Assembly (NCBI RefSeq): GCF_014641075.1
Contig: NZ_BMHP01000002.1
Span: 620,001-684,000 of the forward strand
Direction of reading: 5' to 3'
From: Paenibacillus nasutitermitis
Lineage (GTDB): Bacteria > Bacillota > Bacilli > Paenibacillales > Paenibacillaceae
Length of the DNA stretch: 64,000 nt
This document shows, one piece after another, positions 1 to 8,422 of the stretch. Below the pieces are notes generated by a model that was not told where the DNA came from, did no database searches, and saw nothing but the letters and a program-made list of their open reading frames with translations. The translations under genes and the position numbers were made by a program. Positions within the stretch are counted from its first letter, which is position 1, and the number at the start of each line of letters is the position of its first letter.

Positions 1-740
1 GCAGGAGCCAGCATGCCCTTGGGAGCATTAATGGCTCCGAACCAGAAGACCCGGCCCTCCCCCAATTGGGAGAAACCAAATCGCAAGCCTCTCCCCCAAG
101 CTTCGAATCCACCGCCAACCCCGGCGGGATAGCGGCTGTCCTTGAACGTTGTAATCCCTCTCAGTGCTGTGAAACCGCCATATCGCAGAGGATTGTCGTC
201 TACTGACGCTACATGCTGGCGGACAACAGAATGAATACCATCGCAGCCGATCAGTACATCCGCTTCCTGTTCCTCACCATTCTCGAACGAAGCGGTTACG
301 GAATCGCTACGGTTATGAATCCCTGTCAGTTTCATCCCCCAATATATAACAGCCTCTGGTGACATGGACGCAAGATGATTACGGAGGATGTGCTGGAGTA
401 CAGCCCGGTGAATCAGATAGCTGTGAGTTCCGTATCGGGATGCTTGTTCATCAGCGGGCAAAGCCGTGACCAACCGCCCGTCGGGCAGGCGGATCTCCGC
501 TTTGCCCACCGCCGCTCCCTTGTCCCGGATTTCTGCCCCGACACCAAGCAGATCCAAAGCTTTCATGGCATTGGCTGCCAGCACAATGCCTGCTCCCAGG
601 CCTGCCTGTGCTGTTGATTTATCGAATATCTTAACGGTCCAGCCCTGCTGACGCAGAGCAATGGCGGCGCATAAGCCGCCGATGCCCGCTCCGATGATGA
701 GGGCTTCTTTGTTGGTCGGCATTTGGGATGCGATTTCCAC
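1..740 (-). CDS. FAD-dependent monooxygenase (partial, C-terminus beyond window)
   Basis: The reverse strand is open from the window edge up to about 740 and reads as a group A flavin-dependent aromatic hydroxylase or salicylate-hydroxylase-like monooxygenase. The N-terminus carries the Rossmann FAD motif GAGIGGLCAA, and further on there is a GCDGIHSVVR segment, which matches the DG motif of this family. The start is uncertain: an ATG at 722 begins MPTNKEAL, but a GTG at 740 lies six bases after AGGAAGG and adds six residues, so I prefer 740. Family members use NAD(P)H and O2 to hydroxylate aromatic or related substrates; the substrate here is unknown. About 246 residues are visible of a usual 370-400. 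Confidence 0.8.
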   Translation of the reverse strand, partial: MEIASQMPTNKEALIIGAGIGGLCAAIALRQQGWTVKIFDKSTAQAGLGAGIVLAANAMKALDLLGVGAEIRDKGAAVGKAEIRLPDGRLVTALPADEQASRYGTHSYLIHRAVLQHILRNHLASMSPEAVIYWGMKLTGIHNRSDSVTASFENGEEQEADVLIGCDGIHSVVRQHVASVDDNPLRYGGFTALRGITTFKDSRYPAGVGGGFEAWGRGLRFGFSQLGEGRVFWFGAINAPKGMLAP

Positions 741-775
741 CCGCCCCTTCCTGAATGACAAGCTTCCGCCTGCCC

Positions 776-883
776 TTATAATGCCTGAGCCAGCTTTACG
801 ATCAGGCGTTCCCCATTCCGGTTTACTTCGTCCAGCTGCTGCATTACAATAAAGCTATCATATTTGCTAGCATCATGCATCAT
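776..883 (-). CDS. possible 35-residue ORF or gene remnant
   Basis: A short reverse-strand frame begins MMHDASKY and ends VKLAQAL before TAA. The residue composition (charged, helical, no stop-prone look) resembles real coding sequence, but no ribosome-binding site precedes the ATG codons. The start lies inside three tandem copies of the heptamer CATCATG (871-891 on the plus strand). It may be the tail of a lost regulator next to the monooxygenase, or chance. No family was recognised. Confidence 0.25.
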   Translation of the reverse strand: MMHDASKYDSFIVMQQLDEVNRNGERLIVKLAQAL

Positions 884-928
884 GCATCATGGATAAGAGA
901 TTGAAAGAAAATCGGGGTGAGTCCGAAG

Positions 929-2014
929 ATGAACGTGATCAAGCTGAAAGACCGGCAGGAGCTCGACCGCAGGACACCTTCCATGCCATGGTATATTGAG
1001 AAATTCATAAATTATAAATTGCCTGATCTGTCCCCTTCTTCATTGCTCGAATATGTCAGGGACTATGAAGCTTTCCTGTCCTGGATGCTGGCGGAGGGTC
1101 TGGCCGCAGGTCCGGACCTGCGTGATGTCCAGCTGGAGGAGCTGGAGAAGCTGCACATGGACAGCATCGACCAGTTCAAGATGTTTCTGGCTACGCGCCA
1201 GGAGAATAACAATAGCAAAACAACCATTTCCCGCAAGCTTTCCTCCCTGCGCTCCCTCTTCCATTATTTAAGCCAGATTGCGGAGGATGACCAGTTTTAT
1301 CCGCTGCTAAAGCGCAATGTGATGGCCAAGGTGTCGATCAAACGGGCCCATAAGCCCAAGGACACCGCCGCCAAGCTCGAAGGCAAGCTGCTGCAGGAGC
1401 AGGAAATTGACGAGTTTATCCGCTATATTAACGAGGATTACGGGACCGATGCCTCAGCCAACAAACAAGCGATGTATTCCTACATGCTCAACAGGATCCG
1501 GGACACCTGCATTGTCAGTCTGATCCTCAATTCCGGGCTGCGCGTATCGGAGATTGTGAACATGAATGTCGATGATCTCGATTTGAAGAAGAAGCTGCTG
1601 TATGTATTCAGGAAAGGGAAAAATGACGACACCTTCAAGACGCCTGTCTATTTCCGCCAGGAAGCGATGTACAATCTGCAGCTATATCTCGCCCAGCGCG
1701 ACTCGCAATACAAAGCGCCCAAACGTGAGAAGGCACTGTTTCTGGCCATCGCCAACGGCAAACATGAAGGTTCCCGCATGACCAAACGGGCGATCCAGGA
1801 AATGGTCATCAAATATGCCAAGCGGTTCGGCAAGCCTTATCTATCCGTGCATAAGCTGCGTCATTCTTTTGCAACCGATTATTATTTGCGTAATGATCTG
1901 TACAAGACACAGGAACAGCTCGGCCACGCTTCGCCGGAAACGACCCAAATCTACGCCCATCTGACAGACCGCACCATGGCCGAGGCGATCGACCGCCAGA
2001 AGCGGGATGACTGA
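929..2014 (+). CDS. xerS: tyrosine recombinase XerS
   Basis: Single-chain tyrosine recombinase of 361 residues, resembling the XerS proteins that resolve chromosome dimers at a dif-type site in streptococci and some other Firmicutes. The N-terminal SAM-like core-binding domain (about residues 10-125, beginning with a MPWYIEKF segment typical of XerS) is followed by the catalytic domain. Catalytic residues visible are Arg205 (SGLRVSE), Lys in the following RKGK hairpin, His308/Arg311 (HKLRHS), His333 (LGHAS) and the nucleophile Tyr342 (IYAHL). The ATG at 929 follows GGGGTGA by eight bases and is preferred over the in-frame GTG at 917. It stands alone and a dyad follows it at 2040-2065. XerC/XerD-like integrase is the alternative name. 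Confidence 0.88.
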   Translation: MNVIKLKDRQELDRRTPSMPWYIEKFINYKLPDLSPSSLLEYVRDYEAFLSWMLAEGLAAGPDLRDVQLEELEKLHMDSIDQFKMFLATRQENNNSKTTISRKLSSLRSLFHYLSQIAEDDQFYPLLKRNVMAKVSIKRAHKPKDTAAKLEGKLLQEQEIDEFIRYINEDYGTDASANKQAMYSYMLNRIRDTCIVSLILNSGLRVSEIVNMNVDDLDLKKKLLYVFRKGKNDDTFKTPVYFRQEAMYNLQLYLAQRDSQYKAPKREKALFLAIANGKHEGSRMTKRAIQEMVIKYAKRFGKPYLSVHKLRHSFATDYYLRNDLYKTQEQLGHASPETTQIYAHLTDRTMAEAIDRQKRDD

Positions 2015-2039
2015 TTGATTACGAATAATTTCTCACGGG

Positions 2040-2065
2040 GTGGTCCATTAATTAGAATGGATCAC
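2040..2065. repeat. 10-6-10 inverted repeat after xerS
   Basis: GTGGTCCATT and AATGGATCAC are reverse complements at nine of ten positions and are separated by six bases (AATTAG). No T-run follows, so it is a poor intrinsic terminator. The arm-spacer-arm geometry resembles a Xer recombination site, but the sequence was not matched to any known dif. Confidence 0.45.
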
Positions 2066-2078
2066 TTTATGATGTGGA

Positions 2079-2126
2079 TTGACAATTGCGACAAGTTGTC
2101 GTATTGTAATCAACGACAAGTTGTCG
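2079..2126 (+). promoter_or_regulatory. blaI promoter with two 13-bp operators
   Basis: TTGACA (2079-2084) and TATTGT (2102-2107) are spaced by 17 bases. Two identical palindromes CGACAAGTTGTCG lie at 2089-2101, filling the spacer, and 2114-2126, covering the expected transcription start. Their centres are 25 bases apart. This is a typical layout for autorepression by a BlaI/MecI/CopY-type repressor, here encoded immediately downstream. Confidence 0.85.
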
Positions 2127-2151
2127 CAGATAAAAACCAGAGGTGTTCACT

Positions 2152-2532
2152 ATGGGGAAATTAGGAAGACTTTCTGAAACAGAGATTGAAGTTATGCAGG
2201 TAATATGGGGATTAGCAGCACCAGTAACGGTTGCCCGACTTTTGGATATATTCAGCAGGAAAGACTGGAAAACCTCAACGTTATCGACCATACTGAAGCG
2301 GCTGATTGAAAAAGGATTTCTGACCAAATCTATACGCGGCAAGGTGAATTACTATCATCCTGTATTGACCTTGCATGATTACAAGAAGCAGGAAACACAA
2401 ACCTTTCTAAGCCGCTTATACAATGGGAAAGTGAAAAATTTAATTGCCTCTCTGGTTGATGACTCCCAGCTTAGCAAAGATGACATAGCGGAGTTAAAGG
2501 AATGGTTTGGTCGCGAGGAAGGAAAGAAATGA
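2152..2532 (+). CDS. BlaI/MecI/CopY-family transcriptional repressor
   Basis: A 126-residue winged-helix protein beginning MGKLGRLSETEIEVMQV, the usual N-terminus of the penicillinase-repressor family. The DNA-binding domain occupies roughly residues 5-80 (with KDWKTSTLSTILKRL as the recognition region) and a dimerisation tail follows. The ATG at 2152 follows AGAGGTG by six bases. It overlaps the next gene, an M56 peptidase, by four bases (ATGA). In this family the partner protease cleaves or triggers cleavage of the repressor after a signal. Two matching palindromes lie in its own promoter, so autoregulation is likely. The regulated target beyond the pair itself is not visible; no beta-lactamase gene is adjacent. 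Confidence 0.9.
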   Translation: MGKLGRLSETEIEVMQVIWGLAAPVTVARLLDIFSRKDWKTSTLSTILKRLIEKGFLTKSIRGKVNYYHPVLTLHDYKKQETQTFLSRLYNGKVKNLIASLVDDSQLSKDDIAELKEWFGREEGKK

Positions 2533-3668
2533 TCGCGATCACCGTCTTCCAGTCTCTTCTCATTTCGTCATTCGTCGGTACTCTCATTTGGATGGTGCAA
2601 AACCTGATAAAGCCCGTCACAAATAAGGTGTTTTCACAGAACTGGCATTATTATACCCGCCTTATTCCTGTATGTTTTCTTCTTGGCGGTACCGTTATCA
2701 TCAATAGGCTTGGTGAGCCTCTGCGTTCAGTTATTCCAGATACGGGTACAGGTATACGCTGGACACCAGGGACGATTTCCGAGCTGTATGTCATGCCATC
2801 GAAAGAAGTGGCAGGCCTGTCATCGTTTGTCAATCAAGGGATTCAGTATCTTCTGCGTCTTGAAAATATAAAATCATATGCGCTGTGCGCCATCGTTATT
2901 TGGGCTGTTGGCGCCATTATTTTTATTGCCTGGAATATGAGGATGTACCGTTCATTTAAACGCTCCATCCTGAAGGACAGCCGGATATACAATACGGTTC
3001 AATTCCCTGTAAAAGCAATCGTAAGCCCCAATGCCGCATCGCCAATGGTTATGGGGCTGTGGAACCCCATTCTTGTGCTGCCGGATACCCGCTTAGGGAA
3101 AAAAGAGCTTGCAATGATCATGTCGCACGAACTCGTACATTTGAAGCGCGGCGATCTGCTTATTAAGGTTCTCCTGCTCCTAGCAAATGCCGCTCACTGG
3201 TTTAATCCGTCAGTCTATTCGATGATCAGACAGATGAATGCCCTTTGCGAGCTGTCTTGTGATGAAGCCGTTGTTAAGGGGATGGATGATGAAAGCCGAA
3301 GGCTATACGGCGAAACGCTTTTATCCATGCTGGAGTATGGGGTTATGCAGCGCAGCGTCGTTTGTACCAGCAACTTCATTAACCCTAAGAGAGTTATGAA
3401 AAAAAGACTTTCAGGCTTGATGAGTATTAAGAAAACCAAAAAATCGATGATGATTCTATCTTTTGTTGCTGCATTAACCTTGGCCGGAGGCGGTGGCTTT
3501 ACTGCTCATGCTGCCGGATTGGCTATGCTTTCAAAAGCGCATCCTGAGAAAGTGCGAACCAGGCAATCGGAAAGCCGTATTATTGACGTTCCGCATTCAG
3601 ATGGAACAATCGAATACCAGGACCGGGATGCAAAAACAAGGACTGCGACGCTTATGGATCGACAATAG
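2529..3668 (+). CDS. M56-family membrane metallopeptidase (BlaR1/MecR1-like antirepressor)
   Basis: A 379-residue membrane protein with hydrophobic segments near residues 8-28, 40-65 and 120-140, and the zinc-protease motif HELVH at residues 200-204 followed by LKRGDLL. A further hydrophobic segment occurs near residue 310. The extracellular C-terminus is only about 60 residues, so the penicillin-binding sensor domain of true BlaR1/MecR1 is absent; the signal is therefore unlikely to be a beta-lactam bound in the usual way. The start ATG lies seven to eight bases after GAGGAAGG and overlaps the repressor stop. The pair is expected to form a signal-relieved repression circuit. A terminator follows. 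Confidence 0.88.
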   Translation: MIAITVFQSLLISSFVGTLIWMVQNLIKPVTNKVFSQNWHYYTRLIPVCFLLGGTVIINRLGEPLRSVIPDTGTGIRWTPGTISELYVMPSKEVAGLSSFVNQGIQYLLRLENIKSYALCAIVIWAVGAIIFIAWNMRMYRSFKRSILKDSRIYNTVQFPVKAIVSPNAASPMVMGLWNPILVLPDTRLGKKELAMIMSHELVHLKRGDLLIKVLLLLANAAHWFNPSVYSMIRQMNALCELSCDEAVVKGMDDESRRLYGETLLSMLEYGVMQRSVVCTSNFINPKRVMKKRLSGLMSIKKTKKSMMILSFVAALTLAGGGGFTAHAAGLAMLSKAHPEKVRTRQSESRIIDVPHSDGTIEYQDRDAKTRTATLMDRQ

Positions 3669-3689
3669 ATCATAACTAAAAAAAATGAT

Positions 3690-3736
3690 ACCGTGAGGGA
3701 ACAGGCTTTGCGAATGTCCCGCCACGGTTCTTTTTT
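3690..3736 (+). terminator. intrinsic terminator after blaI-M56 operon
   Basis: ACCGTG pairs with CACGGT, with an inner GGGA/TCCC pairing, and the hairpin is followed by a T-rich run (TTCTTTTTT). Confidence 0.8.
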
Positions 3737-3866
3737 AACAAGCCACCGGAATTGTCCTTTGAAATAACACAAAATGATCGTCCAAAGAAAGAGACCTTCT
3801 GCTATAGTTGTTCGTATAACCAACCAGAAGCATCCTTTGAAAATATCTATGGAGGTCATTCCTGCT

Positions 3867-4157
3867 ATGCTCAAAACCGTAATTGGAAGATTAAGATGGA
3901 TCGGGAATGTTGAAGGCGTTTCCTATCTTGTCCTGCTGCTCATTGCTATGCCCCTCAAATACTGGGCCAACCTCCCCTCCGCCGTAACCATTGTGGGGGC
4001 GGTGCACGGGCTGCTGTTCACCTTGTTTTTGCTTGCGCTGCTTCATGCCTGGATTGTAAAAAAATGGTCATTCATCTTCGTTGTGATCGCTTTTCTGTCC
4101 GCTTTTATCCCTTTCGGAACATTCTTCCTGGACGCAAAACTGCGCAAGGAATCCTGA
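3867..4157 (+). CDS. DUF3817-family membrane protein
   Basis: A 96-residue protein with three hydrophobic segments (about residues 15-30, 36-62 and 68-88) and the family-typical opening GRLRWIGNVEGVSYLVLL and the HGLLF motif in the second helix. DUF3817 proteins are small integral membrane proteins of unknown function. The ATG at 3867 is ten bases after GGAGGT; an in-frame ATG at 3849 overlaps that site and is less likely. It is a single gene convergent with the SDR gene on the other strand, only 15 bases away. Confidence 0.8.
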   Translation: MLKTVIGRLRWIGNVEGVSYLVLLLIAMPLKYWANLPSAVTIVGAVHGLLFTLFLLALLHAWIVKKWSFIFVVIAFLSAFIPFGTFFLDAKLRKES

Positions 4158-4172
4158 AACCAGCTTGACCCG

Positions 4173-4919
4173 TTAATGCTCATAGATCATTTTGCGCGTC
4201 ATCCCGCCGTCCACTGTCAAATTCATTCCCGTCACAAAATCATTATCCCCGTCCGTCAAATACATGCAGGCGCGAACGATATCGCGGGGATAACCGACAC
4301 GGCCCGCGGGATGCTGCTCATGATCGACCGGCCGCAGCTCATCATAGTCGCCGGTCTCGATCCATCCCGGACTGATACAATTGACGGTAATATGATCAGG
4401 CCCCAATGAAACAGCAAGCGCATGAGTGATACCGACAATTCCCGCCTTCGTTGCCGCATAAGCCTCGCTGTTAGGTTCAGACATGGCCGCACGGGTAGAA
4501 GCGATATTGACGATCCGTCCTCCCCCGCCCGCTTTCATGGACTTCGCAGCCTCACGGGAACAAAGGAACGTTCCGCGCAGATTGACATTCATAACATTGT
4601 CCCATTCGTCTATAGACAACTCATAAGGCGATTTCCAGATGCCAAACCCGGCATTATTGATCAGAATATCGATCTTCCCGAACGACTCCGCGGCCTTTGC
4701 GAACAGATCCGCGATCTGCTCGGGCCTGCTCAAATCGGCTGCGATAAACTCCGCCACTGCCCCGCCCTGTGTCAGCCTGCGGGCAAGAACAGGTCCTCTT
4801 TCATTCTCCAGGTCCGTTAACACGACCTGTGCCCCCGCTTCCGCGTAAGCTTTGGACAGTTCTCTTCCTATCCCACCCGACGCACCTGTTACCATTACGA
4901 CCTTTCCTTCATATTTCAT
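4173..4919 (-). CDS. SDR-family oxidoreductase
   Basis: A 248-residue classical short-chain dehydrogenase/reductase. Visible motifs are the cofactor-binding TGASGGIG (residues 11-18), NNAG (88-91) and the catalytic Ser141, Tyr154 and Lys158 (YAATK), ending with the C-terminal GMNLTVDGGM segment. Asp36 after beta-2 (LTDLEN) suggests NAD(H) preference. Length is normal for glucose-1-dehydrogenase or 3-oxoacyl-ACP-reductase-like members; the substrate cannot be assigned. It lies 63 bases downstream of the VOC gene on the same strand and may be cotranscribed with it. The start follows GGAGATGAAG. Confidence 0.88.
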   Translation of the reverse strand: MKYEGKVVMVTGASGGIGRELSKAYAEAGAQVVLTDLENERGPVLARRLTQGGAVAEFIAADLSRPEQIADLFAKAAESFGKIDILINNAGFGIWKSPYELSIDEWDNVMNVNLRGTFLCSREAAKSMKAGGGGRIVNIASTRAAMSEPNSEAYAATKAGIVGITHALAVSLGPDHITVNCISPGWIETGDYDELRPVDHEQHPAGRVGYPRDIVRACMYLTDGDNDFVTGMNLTVDGGMTRKMIYEH

Positions 4920-4982
4920 TCGGGCTTCATCTCCTTGTTTACCATTATTTCCATCTTAACGGATCGTTTAACGAAATCATGT

Positions 4983-5348
4983 TCAGCTGATACGCTGAAT
5001 ACATTCCGTTCGATTGCCGAAAGGATCCCGGAATTCGAAACGCTCATAGCCTGGGATAGGCAGCCCCTCCAATATTTCGACCCCCTGTTCGATCAGAAGG
5101 GCTTCAACAAGCTTTAAATCAGCCGTTTCAAAAGCCAGATGCGCTTTGGTGAGGGACCTGTCGACACCATCCTCCGTTCCGACATGCAGGGAAAGACCGC
5201 CGACTTCCAGCCAAAATCCTCCTCTGCCTGCCAGTGATTCCGGCTTGGGAATTTCTTTCAGGCGCAGAACCCCGCAATAAAAAGCTCTGGCCTTTTCCTC
5301 CTGTCCCTGAGGAATCGTAATTTGAGCGTGATGAAAGCCGATAATCAT
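4983..5348 (-). CDS. VOC-family (glyoxalase-like) protein
   Basis: A 121-residue protein with the vicinal-oxygen-chelate fold signature: FHHAQITIPQ at the N-terminus (metal-ligand His), a central GGFWLEVGGLSLHVG strand pair and a closing FEFRDPFGNRTEC segment typical of glyoxalase/bleomycin-resistance members. The ATG at 5348 lies eight bases after GGAAGAGGAGAG; a GTG at 5357 is possible. The substrate is unknown; members include lyases, dioxygenases and antibiotic-binding proteins. It lies between a lipoprotein gene and an SDR gene on the same strand. Confidence 0.82.
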   Translation of the reverse strand: MIIGFHHAQITIPQGQEEKARAFYCGVLRLKEIPKPESLAGRGGFWLEVGGLSLHVGTEDGVDRSLTKAHLAFETADLKLVEALLIEQGVEILEGLPIPGYERFEFRDPFGNRTECIQRIS

Positions 5349-5402
5349 TCGAAGCACTCTCCTCTTCCCATGAAATACCTGATGCTGACGTATTGGACGG
5401 TT

Positions 5403-6362
5403 TTATTCCGGGGACATATAGCGGCCTCCGCTGATATCCAGCTCCTTTAGCGTTTGACCGTCTTCCATGAACAGCATTTGATTCTCGCCCTCAAAACCCA
5501 GCCACTTGACCCCCAGAACGGTGCCGTTTGCGGATTCTGCCGCGAACATCAGACTGAAAACGTGAGGCGAAATTTCACCTCCGTCGTCCACCCGCCAGGT
5601 GGAGGACTCGTTATACTCTGCGGGAAAATCCTTGAAAGCCAGTGTATCTCCGTCTTTCAGCACCAAACTTGCCAGCGCCTGATCGCCTTCGCGTTTGAAT
5701 TTTATAAAATAAAATTCCTTGTCCCCGCCGATATCGGCCAGCTTTGCGGCAAGCTCCACCTGATGTCCGGACTGCTTTGCTGCTTTGTCTGCAAGGGCGT
5801 CATCCATTGCCGGATAATCTTCCGCAGGTTGAATGGCCGCTAATGCGTCCAGCGGAAAGTCCTTGTCATTGACCAGATAATAGGATTCGTTCGGAACGGC
5901 CTTACCGTCTGTGATTTCAAAGAGCATTCCTGCTGTATGGTCAAAGTTTCTTGCGGTTTGGCGGCCGCTGTCCTGGTCGTCGTACTTTTGCTCGTTGAGG
6001 AACCGGACAGCAACAACGTTCCCGTTATCCCCTATCGCATAATTCAACTGCTTGACCGTCTCCATGGAATCCGGCTTTTCGGCCGGATAGCCGAGGAGCC
6101 GTGTACCCGACTCGTCGGAGAAAGCAAAGGTATGGGGCAGCTTTGCGATATCCAGCAGCCGGGGCTGATCTACTTCAGGCGTTTGATCGGAATTGTCCGG
6201 AGCTTCTTTTCCCGGGCTATTCTTCCCGGCAGCATCGGGTCCGGAATGATCAGGTTCCGCCGTTATTCCCGGCGAAGGTTCGGAAGCCGTACCTGCCGGC
6301 TTCTCGCCGCTATTCATACAGCCTGTCAATAGCAGCAAAGATAACAGAGCTATTTTCCACAT
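5403..6362 (-). CDS. lipoprotein of unknown function
   Basis: A 319-residue predicted lipoprotein. The signal peptide is short (MWKIALLSLLLL) and ends in the lipobox LLTGC with Cys15 as the lipid anchor. A low-complexity linker rich in Pro, Ser, Gly and Asp (about 16-60) precedes a soluble domain without any motif I recognise. The ATG at 6362 has GTGAGGC in front; an upstream in-frame start would overlap proS and lengthen the N-region unnaturally. It is encoded 13 bases after the proS stop, so it is likely translated from the proS transcript. It is probably anchored on the outer face of the membrane. Confidence 0.75.
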   Translation of the reverse strand: MWKIALLSLLLLTGCMNSGEKPAGTASEPSPGITAEPDHSGPDAAGKNSPGKEAPDNSDQTPEVDQPRLLDIAKLPHTFAFSDESGTRLLGYPAEKPDSMETVKQLNYAIGDNGNVVAVRFLNEQKYDDQDSGRQTARNFDHTAGMLFEITDGKAVPNESYYLVNDKDFPLDALAAIQPAEDYPAMDDALADKAAKQSGHQVELAAKLADIGGDKEFYFIKFKREGDQALASLVLKDGDTLAFKDFPAEYNESSTWRVDDGGEISPHVFSLMFAAESANGTVLGVKWLGFEGENQMLFMEDGQTLKELDISGGRYMSPE

Positions 6363-6375
6363 ATGCCTCACACCC

Positions 6376-8106
6376 TTATTCTGTCTCATTCAAAGAACCG
6401 GCAGCTGCCAACTCATGGATGCGGCGTATAGCCTCATCGGGCTCGAGCAGCAGAACCTCGCCCTGGCGTTCTTTATATTCCACTATACCCTGAGCGATTC
6501 CTTTGCCAACCACAATCCGGACAGGAAGCCCAATCAGGTCCGCATCCTTCAGTTTCACTCCCATTCTCTCATCCCGGTCATCGTACAGCACATCGGCTCC
6601 TGCTTCTTTCAGAAGCCTGTACATCCGTTCCGCAACCGTGAGCTGCCCCTCATCCTGAAGGGAGACAATAATCAGATGAACGTGAAACGGGGCGGTTTCG
6701 ACAGGCCAGATCATCCCGTTCTGATCATGATGCTGCTCGACGATTGCTGCCAGCAGCCGCGAAACTCCTATCCCGTAACAGCCCATAATAAAAAACTGTT
6801 CTTTGCCATTCGCATCCAGAAAACGGGCGCCGCAGGCTTCACTGTATTTGGTCCCCAGCTTAAAGACATGCCCAAGCTCGATGCCCCTCTCCAATATAAG
6901 CTCGCCAGAGCAGTGGGGACAATGATCCCCCTCCTGGGCATTGCGGAAATCACCGACATGTTCAAGTGAAAAATCCCTTCCCGGCCGAAGCTGCCGCAGA
7001 TGGTAATCCGTTTCATTCGCTCCGGCCACCGCATGGTCCATTTCCGCCACATCCCGGTCTACCAGTAGCAGTACGGGACTTGCCAAACCCGCAGGGCCCG
7101 CATACCCCGGCATGGATCCTGTTACAGCCTGAACAACTGCAGGATCGGCGAGCTCCAGTGTTTCCGCCCCCAGCCATTGTTTAATCTTCGTTTCGTTGGC
7201 TTCATGATTTCCCTTCACAACTACGGCGGCAGGGCGACCATCCGCCAGATAGAGCAATGTCTTGATCATTCCGGACGGCTCCGTACCCGTAAATGCCGCG
7301 AGCTGCTCAATCGTTTTGATCCCCGGGGTATGAAATTTTTCGGGACTTCCGGTGCTTGTTTCTCCGTTATCTTGGCCATCCCGCTTCTGGAATTCCGCTT
7401 TCTCCAGATTGGCGGCGTAGCTGCAGGAACGGCAGGACACAATCACATCCTCCCCGGATTCGGCCAGAGCCATAAACTCATGGGTACCCCCTTCGCCGCC
7501 GATGGAACCCGCATCGGCCTCCACAGCTCTGAAATTCAAACCGCAGCGTTCAAAAATCCGATGATAAGCCTGATATACCGCCTCGTAGTTCCGCGCAAGC
7601 CCTTCCCAATCAGTATCGAAGGAATAGGCATCCTTCATGACAAACTCCCGGCACCGCAGAAGGCCGAACCGGGGCCGGCGCTCATCCCGGAACTTTGTCT
7701 GGATCTGGTATAGCAGCAGAGGAAGCCGCTTATAGGAATTTATTTCCTGTTTGACGAGTGCCGTTATCACTTCTTCATGGGTCGGACCCAGCACGAACTC
7801 TCTGCCCGCGCGGTCATGCAGACGGACTAATTCAGGTCCGTATACCTCATATCTTCCCGATTCCTGCCATAAATCGGCTGGCTGAAGCGCAGGAAGCAGC
7901 AGCTCCTGCCCCTGCACCCGCTCCATTTCCTCGCGCACGATCGTTTCAACCTTGCGCAGCGCCCTTCGGCCAAGCGGCAGTAGCGAATAAACGCCCGCAG
8001 CAAGCTGCCTGATAAATCCCGCCTTAACCATCAATTGATGGCTGATGGCTTCGGCATCAGCCGGAATTTCACGCAGAGTGGGGATAAACGAATGTCGTTG
8101 TCTCAT
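6376..8106 (-). CDS. proS: proline--tRNA ligase
   Basis: A 576-residue bacterial-type class II prolyl-tRNA synthetase that charges tRNA-Pro. Class II motif 2 is seen as FRDERRPRFGLLRCREF, motif 3 as GCYGIGVSRLL, and an approximately 180-residue insertion between them is the YbaK-like editing domain that clears Ala-tRNA-Pro. A C-terminal anticodon-binding domain begins near PFHVHLIIV. The ATG at 8106 follows GCGAGGTG; longer versions add residues not typical of the family. No T-box leader can be fitted in the 70 bases between it and the small upstream ORF. Confidence 0.95.
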   Translation of the reverse strand: MRQRHSFIPTLREIPADAEAISHQLMVKAGFIRQLAAGVYSLLPLGRRALRKVETIVREEMERVQGQELLLPALQPADLWQESGRYEVYGPELVRLHDRAGREFVLGPTHEEVITALVKQEINSYKRLPLLLYQIQTKFRDERRPRFGLLRCREFVMKDAYSFDTDWEGLARNYEAVYQAYHRIFERCGLNFRAVEADAGSIGGEGGTHEFMALAESGEDVIVSCRSCSYAANLEKAEFQKRDGQDNGETSTGSPEKFHTPGIKTIEQLAAFTGTEPSGMIKTLLYLADGRPAAVVVKGNHEANETKIKQWLGAETLELADPAVVQAVTGSMPGYAGPAGLASPVLLLVDRDVAEMDHAVAGANETDYHLRQLRPGRDFSLEHVGDFRNAQEGDHCPHCSGELILERGIELGHVFKLGTKYSEACGARFLDANGKEQFFIMGCYGIGVSRLLAAIVEQHHDQNGMIWPVETAPFHVHLIIVSLQDEGQLTVAERMYRLLKEAGADVLYDDRDERMGVKLKDADLIGLPVRIVVGKGIAQGIVEYKERQGEVLLLEPDEAIRRIHELAAAGSLNETE

Positions 8107-8176
8107 TGATTGGCACCTCGCTATAAGTTGATATGTCGCTACTAACAATAATTAAAATCACAAATATGCCCAATTC

Positions 8177-8332
8177 TTAATGATATACCTTCTTCACAAC
8201 CTCTATCGATCCTGCTTGAAGCTCCAAATCCCGTACAAATCGGCGATTAAACAAGGCTTCCGCAACAAAGCAATTATAAATGCCACCCATATTCTTCGAG
8301 ATTCCCCAATCGATTAGCTTCCTATGTCGCAT
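8177..8332 (-). CDS. 51-residue hypothetical protein upstream of proS
   Basis: A reverse-strand ORF starting MRHRKLIDWGISKNM and ending VVKKVYH. The ATG at 8332 is preceded by AGAGGTG at seven bases, a good ribosome site. The protein is basic at its N-terminus and mixed helical later, has one Cys and no membrane segment. It stops 70 bases before the proS start on the same strand, so both could share a transcript. I do not recognise a family. Confidence 0.5.
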   Translation of the reverse strand: MRHRKLIDWGISKNMGGIYNCFVAEALFNRRFVRDLELQAGSIEVVKKVYH

Positions 8333-8422
8333 CGCATCACACCTCTAATCCGACGCCTCCATTGACAATAGGTTAGAATTTATCTGAATTATGATTGATA
8401 ACGAAGGTTAATCCATGTATAT

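Noticed and set aside
8107-8176. Search for a T-box leader upstream of proS
   Set aside because: Only 70 bases separate proS from the small ORF and no T-box consensus or antiterminator stem is seen.
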